Source: Acidimicrobiaceae bacterium (GTDB lineage: Bacteria; Actinomycetota; Acidimicrobiia; Acidimicrobiales; Ilumatobacteraceae). From it: DNA of 14,155 nucleotides. Position numbers and translations under genes: made by a program. The notes under the pieces are model-generated. The model searched no databases. It was given only the letters and a program-made list of their open reading frames with translations, and was not told the DNA's origin. The DNA is taken from the NCBI GenBank assembly GCA_947458565.1, contig CANGZK010000012.1, forward strand, positions 1-14,155, written 5' to 3'. Shown here in pieces: positions 6,423-13,906 of this stretch; position 1 is the first letter of the stretch, and each line of letters begins with the position of its first letter.

Positions 6423-7978
6423 GGTGCCGTCTCACTCAAAAAATTATCAACTAGAGGCAAGTGAGGAAGCGCATGTACGGCACTTCGACCAAAAAGACCA
6501 TACCCTCGCAAGAGCAGTCGCTGCACAACAACTGTTGTCGTTGCCTGCACAATTATCTGCGCATCAGGAAGTCCTGCAGGAACACCAATCGACAACACTC
6601 CCCCAGCCGGCAACACGAGATTTTCAAGTCCACCCAACACAACTGCTCCAGCCGGACCGACTTGCAGCACACTCACGGTCCCTTCCTGCGAAGTGGTGTT
6701 CATAATCTGCAACGAGTCTTCGCTAGCAGTGACACCGCTCGGTGCACTCCACGTTGTTGATTCAGAATTGCGCGGAGCCCCCAAAACGACCGATGTTCCT
6801 ACCGTGTTGCCGTCGCGACGATTGATCACCTGCTCAACAACAACACCGAGAGAATCACCCAAGTCCTGGTCGTTCGTTGACACAATGATTCCGTATCTGC
6901 CAACTGGCAAACTTGGAATGCCACCAGTGTCTACGGTGATCACGCGATGGGCAGGGGCGGTGATCAGTAGCGGGTCAATGCTGTTCGCCGAATCACTTCC
7001 GTTGACGAACACAACGCTGAGCGAACGATCACGGCTGCTTGGGTTGTAGATCACAAGACTCTCGGTATTGCCAGCGAGCTTCTCTCCATTACTAAACCAC
7101 CACTGCGTACTCATCGCCGAAGCCCCAAGGCTCATCGAAAAACCCAGGCGACCTTGACCTAAATAATGTTGCACTCGGCCTGCCACCAACCGACCGGAAG
7201 ATGCACGTATCGATACGGCCAATATCGGTTCATTGCGCGCACCCTGTTGATCCATTGACAGTGCCGTCACCGAGTTTGCGGGCAAGACAAAGCCCTGCAA
7301 CTGCTCGGGGCTGCGCTCTGCGTCTGCTGTCACGAACGTGATGTCGACAACAGTTGCGTCCACATAAGGATTGGTCATCACTATTTGCTCAATCGAATCG
7401 GCTCCAGTAAACCCGTCTGCAAAATACCAATCGGTCTCGGGTTGATTGGCACACAGCACAACTGCGTCACCGGCAGGGTGTCTAACAATTTGCTCAACTG
7501 ATCCCTGCGAACCAATGATCTCTACAACCGCGCTCACAAACTGTGCACTGATACCGCCGCGAGCGTCGAGACTGATATGTGACCGTGCGGGAATGGACAC
7601 CGCATTAACGACCGGGGTCTGACCGGAACTCAGAAGGGTCACAGTTGCCGAAATATCGGCTTCAGATGCATTTGAGATCACCAAGTTGCTTGAGATGGAG
7701 TCGTCATTTGCTGGCACGCCTGGACAAAACCAATTTGTCGTCAGTGCGTCTGCGGCCGCAACGTGCGGCATTGGTGCCAGCGCCGAAACTTCGGTGACAT
7801 TAAAAGCGCCATCACTGTTTGCGCCACTATTTGCACCATTATTTGCACCATTATTTGCACCATTGTCTACAACGATCAGGGCCAAGCTTGCGGCAAGCAC
7901 CGTTACGACCATTGCCACCTGACGCACCGTCATATGCGATGGTGTTTCAGATTTGAAAAAACTTGTTCCGAGTTTCAC
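6419..7978 (-). CDS. DUF5719 family surface protein, four repeated beta-rich modules
   Basis: This 519-aa protein has an N-terminal membrane anchor or uncleaved signal (about 18-37, basic residues before it), then an Asn/Gly/Ala-rich linker (38-55), then an outside region. It resembles the actinobacterial DUF5719 family, whose function is unknown. By eye the outside region is four related modules, each starting near Trp83, Trp184, Trp293-294 and Trp410. Each has a pattern of (T)xW, then S-L-V-I-x-N, a hydrophobic strand, a PA turn, and a final V-x-Q segment before the next Trp. There are exactly two cysteines, Cys85 and Cys176, which could form a disulfide between modules 1 and 2. The GTG start at 7978 overlaps the stop of the GT2 gene (GTGA); Met16 is a possible internal start. 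The stop likewise overlaps the thioredoxin-fold gene. A role as extracytoplasmic partner of the GT is inferred from the coupling. Confidence 0.83.
   Translation of the reverse strand: MKLGTSFFKSETPSHMTVRQVAMVVTVLAASLALIVVDNGANNGANNGANSGANSDGAFNVTEVSALAPMPHVAAADALTTNWFCPGVPANDDSISSNLVISNASEADISATVTLLSSGQTPVVNAVSIPARSHISLDARGGISAQFVSAVVEIIGSQGSVEQIVRHPAGDAVVLCANQPETDWYFADGFTGADSIEQIVMTNPYVDATVVDITFVTADAERSPEQLQGFVLPANSVTALSMDQQGARNEPILAVSIRASSGRLVAGRVQHYLGQGRLGFSMSLGASAMSTQWWFSNGEKLAGNTESLVIYNPSSRDRSLSVVFVNGSDSANSIDPLLITAPAHRVITVDTGGIPSLPVGRYGIIVSTNDQDLGDSLGVVVEQVINRRDGNTVGTSVVLGAPRNSESTTWSAPSGVTASEDSLQIMNTTSQEGTVSVLQVGPAGAVVLGGLENLVLPAGGVLSIGVPAGLPDAQIIVQATTTVVVQRLLLRGYGLFGRSAVHALPHLPLVDNFLSETAP
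7818..7865. repeat. Four copies of a 12-bp tandem repeat inside the DUF5719 gene
   Basis: The unit TTTGCACCATTA occurs four times head to tail (7818-7829 and 7854-7865 have small differences). Read on the minus strand it encodes the Gly-Ala-Asn-Asn-like linker just after the membrane anchor. The unit is a multiple of three, so gain or loss of a copy would change linker length without a frameshift. Confidence 0.9.
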
Positions 7979-10900
7979 TGCGATTCGACACTTTCTACTT
8001 CTTTGAAAACTAGCGATGCATCAGATGAACCACCTAGCACTACGGGACCAACGCGCCGTACGCCGATTCGAGCCTTCAAACTTCTCAGGTCAAACGTTAC
8101 AGAAATCACTGTGACCCACAACAGCAACTGCACCAGAAGAAGCACGATGTGAGTCCACGGAGTCCTAAAGCCAAGGGTCGCAGATCCGGCCACGGGCGAA
8201 TCAAAAGCTGTTGTGCCGCCAAATGCAACGCGTGGAATTACATCAGATCCATCTACGCGCAGGACTAAGCGGTCACTAAACGGAACCGCTAGATGCACGG
8301 TGCCCACATCTATTGGAGTTGGACTGCTGTCAATGTCACGAGTGCGTGGCGCGACTTGTGCAACTCGCAACTGTGACGACAACAGAGAATCGGTACCCGC
8401 CTGCTGGCTCAGCACAGCAGATGCTTCATCCAGTTTGGACAGAGACGGCGTGTAAGCCATATTCTCAAAAATCACCAAATCATTTGCCGTGTATACCCGA
8501 CGAAAATCGAGTTGCAGCGATAACCCTTCGAGCAGACCAGGTGGAGCATCTAAAGGTTTGTCAGTTGTGGAAATAGCACCATCAATTATTGGAACAACGA
8601 GATATCGAACAGCGAGACTTGAGAGCAAGCGACCAGATCGAACCGTCTGCTGCGAAATCGCTGCATCCAAAGCCTGAGCAACCGAATCAGTCAGCGCATT
8701 CGTCGGAGCCAACCAGTGATCCCGCATTGTCAGTTCTCCATCATCGGCAATTGCAAATGCAGTTTGATCGTTGAGGCGAATTGCGGGCAATGGCAACACA
8801 TCGCTACGACCCACGTACACAACGTTGTAATCGCCCGAAACTGGATCGGTTGGCAATTGCGTCAGCAGCTGAGCAAGAGAAACTTTTGGCTGTCCCCAAC
8901 GACCGTTTGCAGAAAACGCAATTGAAGGTAGGCAGCCAATCAAAATGGACACAAGTGCAATGCTCGCAAGTGGCTTCCACCATCGATACGAACTCACGGC
9001 TTGATCATCAAAAACGAAACTCGCCATAGTTGCAGCCGCCAAGGACAAGCCGCACGCCACCACCACAAAAAGAATTCCATACTCAGGCAAAGCAAAATGT
9101 ATATACCCTGCATCGTCCAATGCGATGGCAAGGATCGCAAACAAGACAAGCGTCGCAGAACGTGCAGCCCACACCAATTTGTCACCGCGCACGATGAGCA
9201 AACCAACGATGACGGGCACATAGAGACCGAGTGCAAGCACCGAGATTGCAACAACACCACTATCCATGCGGGCCAGAGTTGTCAGTCCGACATCTCCCAC
9301 ACGCACCGTCTGCACACCAATTATCCGCTGCCACCAATCCGCAACGATAAATCCACCAGACCATGGAAAATTCAGAACAATGGTTCCGACAACAAGCACA
9401 AACATCATTTGCAATACGGCTACAACTGCTTGCAATCGCACGCGCGACACCAGGTCTGCTGCCATCCAGGCCACACTTGCGAACAGCACAAGGATCAGGA
9501 ACGTGGGAACAAATGCTGAAACCATCGCACCAAATAAAACAGTTACTGCCCACAACTGAGTTTTTTGTACACCGTCTGGGCGCTGACCAGCGCGCGCAAA
9601 CAGGCGCAACATCCACGGCAGGGCTGCGTAACACATCAGCACCCCAAATCGACCGTGAGCAATTGCCGCGTAAGGTACCGGCACTGCCGCGTACACCAAC
9701 AGACCCACCATTCGCGCGCGTGACCCAAAGAGTCCACTCGCGACTTGCCACATTCCGATACAGCCAGCAAACAATGCGCCAATGATTGCAAGTGCTTGTA
9801 ATGCTCCGAGTCGTCCCAATACTCCAACACCAGCGATTGCCAGCAACACAATGCCGGTTGGGTTTGCACTCGCCTGACCAAAGCCGGCCTGCCACCAGCC
9901 ACTCAATGTAGAAGAGATCAACAATCTTGGTGATTCTGATCCGCTTCGAATTGGCAGGAATTCGCCAACCGACGCGACACCCCCACCAATCAATCCTCGA
10001 CTGCCGATGACGATAAGTGCGAACACGACCAGAGCAGTAACACTCACCAATCGAGATTTCGGATTTTTGATATTTTCAGTAGTCAATCCCGAAATCTCTT
10101 GAACTCTTGATCGTCGTTTACGAATGAAAGCCCACAAACGAGCACTCCCGCGACTTTGCAGATCATGAATTTCGGCAACTGGAACTCGTCGAAATGGGCG
10201 CACTTCTGCGCGACGGCGAATGATGTACCTTGCGTCAAACATCACAGCGATTGATGCACGCAAAGATGCCAGCGCCTGCCTCAATGTTCCGTTAAACACC
10301 CCAATCACTACACGAGCAACTGCCATCAACAACAGCTGAACCAACACAACAGGCAACTGAAAGCGACCCGACAAAGTAGCTACCGTGCGCACGCGGTGAC
10401 GCGCTTCTAGAGCACTCATTGTGGCAACAGAACGCGTGGCATCCATTTCTTTGCGATGCCTCGCACGCGCTGCTGGCACTACCAGCACTCGAGCACCACT
10501 GAGATGTGTGCGCCAACAAAAATCTAAGTCTTCGCCAAACAACGGGATGTCCGGAGAATACCCACCTAACTCGCGAAATAAATCTGCACGCACCAACATG
10601 CACGCAGATGGAATGAGAAACACGTCGCGCACAGCATCATGCTGTTCTTGATCTTTCTCGCCCTGTTCAACATTCGGACTGATGTCGCCAATCCGATCAG
10701 CGCCAAGTCCGACACTTTGCAATATCGAGATGTCATCCCACATCACAATCTTTGGCCCAACGACTCCGGCATTAGACCTAAACATTTCTTCGATCATGGA
10801 TGAAATTGCGTTGCTGTCAAGAGCCACATCATCATGCATGAAGCAAAAAATTCCGCTCTCGCCTTCCACCAGGCGACTCACTTCATTCATCAATGGGCCA

Positions 10901-11163
10901 TAGCCGGGGTTGCCTTCAACCTGCCGAATCACCGCCGCCGGCAACGATTGCCGAATAACGTCGGTTTCCGCACCTGTAGCAGTAGTTGTTCCCGTGAGAA
11001 AAAAAAGTGTTTGCAGGTTTGGATAATCCTGGCCCGCAATTGATGCAACAACGTCTTCGAGCCATGGACAAGGCTGGTGAACCACCATCGCCACGACGAC
11101 GGGCGGAGCCCCAACGTGCGACACGCGTGCTTCAAGGTTTTCTGAATCTGTCGAATTCGTCAC
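7975..11163 (-). CDS. Large GT2 glycosyltransferase fused to a polytopic membrane domain
   Basis: This 1062-aa protein combines a cytosolic GT-A domain of family 2 (about 20-265) with a long membrane part. The GT-A domain shows the nucleotide-binding start VVVAMVVHQP, the metal-binding HDD (110-112; DXD-like), VGPKIVMWDD (136-144), and the acceptor-side GEDLDFCWRTH (210-220), as in rhamnosyl- and galactofuranosyl-transferase-like GT2 enzymes. A helix pair (about 270-290) and a basic region follow. From about 373 come some ten or more TM helices, an outside domain (about 735-1010), a last TM helix and a short tail. The membrane half recalls actinobacterial GT-C/AftD-like proteins, but I cannot assign it. 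GTG 11163 is the start; a TAAACT box lies just upstream. It is the first gene of the GT2/DUF5719/thioredoxin-fold operon. Donor sugar and acceptor are unknown. Confidence 0.88.
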   Translation of the reverse strand: MTNSTDSENLEARVSHVGAPPVVVAMVVHQPCPWLEDVVASIAGQDYPNLQTLFFLTGTTTATGAETDVIRQSLPAAVIRQVEGNPGYGPLMNEVSRLVEGESGIFCFMHDDVALDSNAISSMIEEMFRSNAGVVGPKIVMWDDISILQSVGLGADRIGDISPNVEQGEKDQEQHDAVRDVFLIPSACMLVRADLFRELGGYSPDIPLFGEDLDFCWRTHLSGARVLVVPAARARHRKEMDATRSVATMSALEARHRVRTVATLSGRFQLPVVLVQLLLMAVARVVIGVFNGTLRQALASLRASIAVMFDARYIIRRRAEVRPFRRVPVAEIHDLQSRGSARLWAFIRKRRSRVQEISGLTTENIKNPKSRLVSVTALVVFALIVIGSRGLIGGGVASVGEFLPIRSGSESPRLLISSTLSGWWQAGFGQASANPTGIVLLAIAGVGVLGRLGALQALAIIGALFAGCIGMWQVASGLFGSRARMVGLLVYAAVPVPYAAIAHGRFGVLMCYAALPWMLRLFARAGQRPDGVQKTQLWAVTVLFGAMVSAFVPTFLILVLFASVAWMAADLVSRVRLQAVVAVLQMMFVLVVGTIVLNFPWSGGFIVADWWQRIIGVQTVRVGDVGLTTLARMDSGVVAISVLALGLYVPVIVGLLIVRGDKLVWAARSATLVLFAILAIALDDAGYIHFALPEYGILFVVVACGLSLAAATMASFVFDDQAVSSYRWWKPLASIALVSILIGCLPSIAFSANGRWGQPKVSLAQLLTQLPTDPVSGDYNVVYVGRSDVLPLPAIRLNDQTAFAIADDGELTMRDHWLAPTNALTDSVAQALDAAISQQTVRSGRLLSSLAVRYLVVPIIDGAISTTDKPLDAPPGLLEGLSLQLDFRRVYTANDLVIFENMAYTPSLSKLDEASAVLSQQAGTDSLLSSQLRVAQVAPRTRDIDSSPTPIDVGTVHLAVPFSDRLVLRVDGSDVIPRVAFGGTTAFDSPVAGSATLGFRTPWTHIVLLLVQLLLWVTVISVTFDLRSLKARIGVRRVGPVVLGGSSDASLVFKEVESVESQ

Positions 11164-11172
11164 GATGCATCC

Positions 11173-11178
11173 AGTTTA
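11173..11178 (-). promoter_or_regulatory. Possible -10 box (TAAACT) for the GT2 operon
   Basis: TAAACT on the minus strand ends nine bases before the GTG at 11163, which would give a 5' leader of only about three bases. No convincing -35 or Shine-Dalgarno site is visible, so this is a weak call. Confidence 0.3.
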
Positions 11179-11289
11179 GTTGTGCCCAACCTTGCTCCCC
11201 CGTGGCTTGCAACGGCCACATGCAAAGCACTACTGATACTTGCTTTTGCGAGCACCCATAGATACCCTCGGAATCAGATCGTGCACCTT

Positions 11290-11295
11290 GAAGGA
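11290..11295 (+). promoter_or_regulatory. Shine-Dalgarno site GAAGGA of the 84-aa gene
   Basis: GAAGGA lies five bases upstream of GTG 11301 and decides that start. It is the clearest ribosome binding site I noticed in the window and shows that this genome uses both SD-led and (predicted) leaderless initiation. Confidence 0.7.
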
Positions 11296-11300
11296 CTTTT

Positions 11301-11555
11301 GTGACAGATAATAAAATTGACATTGATTGCTTGAAGGTGAAAGCCAAAGAATTGGCATTCACCTCTGTTGGCGTTGGAATTCTCGCCTTTCAAAAAGCAC
11401 AAGTTCGGCGGCGTGAACTTTCGGAAGAAATCGACAAAGAGTTTCCACATGCCAAAGCATTCGTTGTCAAACAAGTTGAAACAACAATTGGCAATGCCGC
11501 CATGATGCTCACTTCGCTGATCAACTCACGCCGTGACACCCAGGCCAGCAAGTAA
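11301..11555 (+). CDS. Unrecognised 84-aa helical protein
   Basis: I do not recognise this family. The protein has a polar N-terminus, an amphipathic or weakly hydrophobic segment (about 18-33, TSVGVGILAF), a strongly charged stretch (VRRRELSEEIDKEF, 35-48), a second weakly hydrophobic stretch (63-74) and a basic tail; there is one cysteine (Cys10). It has no signal peptide and no certain TM helix; peripheral membrane association is possible. The case for a real gene rests on the GAAGGA Shine-Dalgarno site five bases before the GTG start, on lying 11 bases upstream of the flippase start on the same strand, and on a natural-looking protein composition. It may be a small accessory factor of the flippase; that is inference from position only. 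Confidence 0.72.
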   Translation: MTDNKIDIDCLKVKAKELAFTSVGVGILAFQKAQVRRRELSEEIDKEFPHAKAFVVKQVETTIGNAAMMLTSLINSRRDTQASK

Positions 11556-11566
11556 CATCGGCTTGC

Positions 11567-12862
11567 TTGACATTCACTGAACCAACTCCATCTCAGTCGT
11601 CTTCACAGCCGACGCTCAGCAGCCGCATCTCTCTTCCTGAGGGCACACTCACGGTCGGCATTGGTCTGTTCATCGCTGGAATTTCTGCATTCATATTTTT
11701 CAAAATTGGCCAACAAGCACTTGGACAAGACGGCTTTAAGCCAATTGTCGCTATGTGGTTCATTGCGTTTTCTCTCGCACCTGGTTTCTTCCTACCGATC
11801 GAACAAGAGGTAGGCAGAGCCCTTTCGCACAGACGTGCACTTCACCAAGGTGGACGCCCAGTTGTCCAACGCATGATCCCACTTGCTGTAACCATGCTCG
11901 TAGTTCTTGCCGGGATCATCGCCATTGCCTCTTCGTATCTCACGGAGCATTTGTTTGATGGATACAGCAGTGTTGTGGCGTGCCTTGTGCTCATCCTTGT
12001 GTCATACGCGCCGATGCATCTTGCTCGTGGCATCTGTTCTGGGTCACAACGCTTCGGTTCATACGGAATCATCATCGGTGCTGACGGTGCATCCCGCGTG
12101 ATTGGCGTGGCAGTGCTGTGGGCATGTGGAGTAGACAGTGTCGGAGCATTTGCACTCATGATTGCGTTGTCTCCACTTGTGGGTGTTGTTGGCGTTGGCC
12201 TCTTTGGAAAACTTCACACCGATACCGGGCCACCTGCGCCGTGGTCGGAAGTAACCCCAAATCTTGGTTGGTTGTTATTGGGTTCACTAGCTGCTGCGGC
12301 GCTCGTCAATGCCGGACCAATCACCGTCGACATCCTGGGCACAAACGCCAAGCCAGAAATCATTACCCAATTTGGCAACGCAGTAATTTTTGCTCGCCTG
12401 CCGCTCTTTTTGTTTCAGGCCGTGCAAGCAGTTTTGCTACCTCGCTTGGCGCGCTTCGCAGCACACGGCCACCTCGATGAATTTCGCTCTTCACTGCGCA
12501 GACTCCTCGTTCTCGTTGTGGGCGTGGGCATCTTCGGGACAGTCGGTGCTTTCGTAATCGGACCACCTGTTCTCAAGCTTGTCTTCGACGGTGATATCGA
12601 CCGACGAACGCTCACCTTGCTTGCGCTTTCGAGCGCGCTCTACATGGTGGCTGTTGCATTCGCACAGGCAACCATTGCTCTTCGCGGCCACGCGCTTGCC
12701 GGCATTGGATGGGCACTTGGGTTTGCAAGCTTTGTCGCACTTGCAGCGTGGTCAAGTAACGATCTCTATCTACGAGTGGAAATTGCTCTTGTTGGTAGCT
12801 CGGTCGTTGCGCTAGTCAGTTTTATGCTTGCGCTACGCAGCCGAATGCTCAAATATTCTTGA
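11567..12862 (+). CDS. MOP-superfamily (Wzx-like) polysaccharide flippase
   Basis: This 431-aa protein has about 12 hydrophobic helices (the first near 29-48, the last near 405-425) and an N-terminal Ser/Thr/Pro-rich cytosolic tail. Length, helix number and the spread of charged residues fit the MOP (polysaccharide export / MATE-like) superfamily, whose Wzx members move lipid-linked glycans across the membrane. A conserved-looking FFLPIEQEVGRALSHRRA segment (about 74-91) follows TM2. The start must be TTG at 11567: the next in-frame ATG is at about 11752, which would delete TM1 and most of TM2. There is no strong Shine-Dalgarno site, so coupling to the 84-aa gene, which stops 11 bases upstream, is likely. 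The 3' end overlaps gmd on the opposite strand by 14 bases. The exact substrate is unknown. Confidence 0.85.
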   Translation: MTFTEPTPSQSSSQPTLSSRISLPEGTLTVGIGLFIAGISAFIFFKIGQQALGQDGFKPIVAMWFIAFSLAPGFFLPIEQEVGRALSHRRALHQGGRPVVQRMIPLAVTMLVVLAGIIAIASSYLTEHLFDGYSSVVACLVLILVSYAPMHLARGICSGSQRFGSYGIIIGADGASRVIGVAVLWACGVDSVGAFALMIALSPLVGVVGVGLFGKLHTDTGPPAPWSEVTPNLGWLLLGSLAAAALVNAGPITVDILGTNAKPEIITQFGNAVIFARLPLFLFQAVQAVLLPRLARFAAHGHLDEFRSSLRRLLVLVVGVGIFGTVGAFVIGPPVLKLVFDGDIDRRTLTLLALSSALYMVAVAFAQATIALRGHALAGIGWALGFASFVALAAWSSNDLYLRVEIALVGSSVVALVSFMLALRSRMLKYS

Positions 12863-12863
12863 G
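12848..12863. terminator. Small inverted repeat across the flippase / gmd stop codons
   Basis: CTCAA (12848-12852) and TTGAG (12859-12863) form a 5-bp dyad with a 6-base loop. The two opposing TGA stop codons lie in the two arms. The stem is short, so a terminator role is only suggested by its likeness to the dyad at 5997-6016. Confidence 0.2.
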
Positions 12864-13838
12864 GCGATTGGTTTCGTAAGCGATGTCGTGTTGCACCATC
12901 ATGTCAACTAACTGATCAAACCCAACTTCGCGCTTCCAACCCAACTTCTTTTCTGCCTTTGACGGATCGCCGATAAGCAGATCAACTTCCGCAGGTCGGA
13001 AGAACTTTGGATCATGTTTCACATACTGACGGAAGTCACCGAGGCCGGCCTTCTCAAATGCCAGCGTCAAAAATTCGTCAACACTGTGTGTCTCGCCAGT
13101 TGCAATGACATAGTCATCTGGAGCATCTTGCTGCAACATCATCCACATGGCCTTCACGTAGTCGCCGGCATACCCCCAGTCGCGCTTTGCATCGGTATTA
13201 CCAAGCACAAGTTCTTTATCAATGCCGAGCTTGATGCGGGCAGCAGTGTTGGTGATCTTGCGAGTCACAAACTCGAGCCCACGGCGTGGACCTTCGTGGT
13301 TAAACAAAATGCCGGAGCACGCATACATTCCATAGCTCTCTCGGTAATTGACAGTGATGTCGTGGCCAAACACCTTGGCAACGCCGTATGGCGAGCGTGG
13401 ATGAAACGGTGTCATTTCGGTTTGGGGAGTCTGGCGTACTTTGCCAAACATCTCGGATGACGAAGCCTGATAGAAACGAATCGGATTATTTTGAGCGCCA
13501 CCGACCATGCGCACAGCTTCAAGAGCACGCAACACGCCGAGACCTGTCACGTTGGCTGTCAGTTCGGCTTGGTTAAACGACATCGCCACAAACGAAATTG
13601 CTCCAAGATTGTAGAACTCGTCAGGCTGCACATACTCAAGCGCAGTCACAAGGCTTGTCAGGTCGGTCAGGTCTCCTGGCACCACTTCAACTTCGGGAAA
13701 CTCGTCGCGCAACAGCTCAGCACGTGGGTTGTGCTGACCCTTCATCATGCCGTAGACCTTGTATCCCTTTGTCTGCAGGAACTCTGCAAGGTGACGTCCG
13801 TCTTGGCCGGTAATACCGGTGATAAAGGCTTTGCGCAT
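12849..13838 (-). CDS. gmd: GDP-mannose 4,6-dehydratase
   Basis: Gmd is an extended short-chain dehydrogenase that turns GDP-D-mannose into GDP-4-keto-6-deoxymannose, the precursor of GDP-fucose, GDP-rhamnose and related sugars. The 329-aa protein has the Rossmann motif GITGQDG (8-14), the SSSEMFG active-site segment (126-132), the YGVAK catalytic Tyr151/Lys155, HEGPRRG (181-187; many Gmd have Ser where Gly183 stands), WGYAGDYV (221-228) and RPAEVD (281-286) for nucleotide-sugar binding. Length is normal. ATG 13838 directly precedes the Rossmann strand. No Shine-Dalgarno site is seen; a TAGATT box just upstream suggests a very short leader. It is divergent from cofD and convergent with the flippase (14-base overlap). 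The second-step reductase or epimerase is not in the window, so the final sugar is not known. Confidence 0.95.
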   Translation of the reverse strand: MRKAFITGITGQDGRHLAEFLQTKGYKVYGMMKGQHNPRAELLRDEFPEVEVVPGDLTDLTSLVTALEYVQPDEFYNLGAISFVAMSFNQAELTANVTGLGVLRALEAVRMVGGAQNNPIRFYQASSSEMFGKVRQTPQTEMTPFHPRSPYGVAKVFGHDITVNYRESYGMYACSGILFNHEGPRRGLEFVTRKITNTAARIKLGIDKELVLGNTDAKRDWGYAGDYVKAMWMMLQQDAPDDYVIATGETHSVDEFLTLAFEKAGLGDFRQYVKHDPKFFRPAEVDLLIGDPSKAEKKLGWKREVGFDQLVDMMVQHDIAYETNRLKNI

Positions 13839-13848
13839 AATGCGTTCA

Positions 13849-13854
13849 AATCTA
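13849..13854 (-). promoter_or_regulatory. Possible -10 box (TAGATT) for gmd
   Basis: TAGATT on the minus strand ends ten bases before the gmd ATG, implying a leader of about four bases. There is no clear -35. Low confidence because TANNNT is a loose motif. Confidence 0.3.
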
Positions 13855-13893
13855 GCAGTTGCACTTGGTCGTAATTAGCCCACGCAAGATAGT

Positions 13894-13899
13894 TACGCT
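13894..13899 (+). promoter_or_regulatory. Possible -10 box (TACGCT) for cofD
   Basis: TACGCT ends seven bases before GTG 13907, which would allow a leaderless or one-base-leader transcript. A matching -35 is not seen at the usual spacing. Confidence 0.3.
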
Positions 13900-13906
13900 C
13901 ATCATC

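Larger units (their letters stand above)
11164..11300. other. Divergent intergenic region between the GT2 operon and the 84-aa gene
   Basis: This is the longest gene-free stretch of the window (137 bases) and must hold both divergent promoters. It contains a small inverted repeat, GTGGC (11202-11206) and GCCAC (11215-11219), which could be an operator, but it is too short to assert. A TAGATA at 11259-11264 is a weak -10 candidate for the plus strand. Confidence 0.35.

Noticed and set aside
7818..7865. Tandem repeat considered as a CRISPR or replication iteron
   Set aside because: The units are 12 bp and contiguous with no spacers, in frame inside a gene, and encode a plausible linker.
7763..8152. 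Plus-strand frame with a CTII-type peptide repeat
   Set aside because: The peptide repeat is only the antisense reading of the 12-bp tandem repeat in the DUF5719 gene.
9001..9519. Plus-strand open frame of 172 codons opposite the GT2 gene
   Set aside because: The product is very rich in His, Gln, Thr and Asn with no domain; it mirrors codons of TM helices on the other strand.
9260..9895. Minus-strand open frame of 211 codons in another frame of the GT2 gene
   Set aside because: It overlaps the membrane part of the GT2 protein completely, is rich in Cys and Trp, and has no support as a gene.
11202..11219. GTGGC...GCCAC inverted repeat as a terminator or operator
   Set aside because: The stem is 5 bp with an 8-base loop and no T-tract. 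It sits in a divergent promoter region where a terminator is not expected, and it is too short to call an operator.
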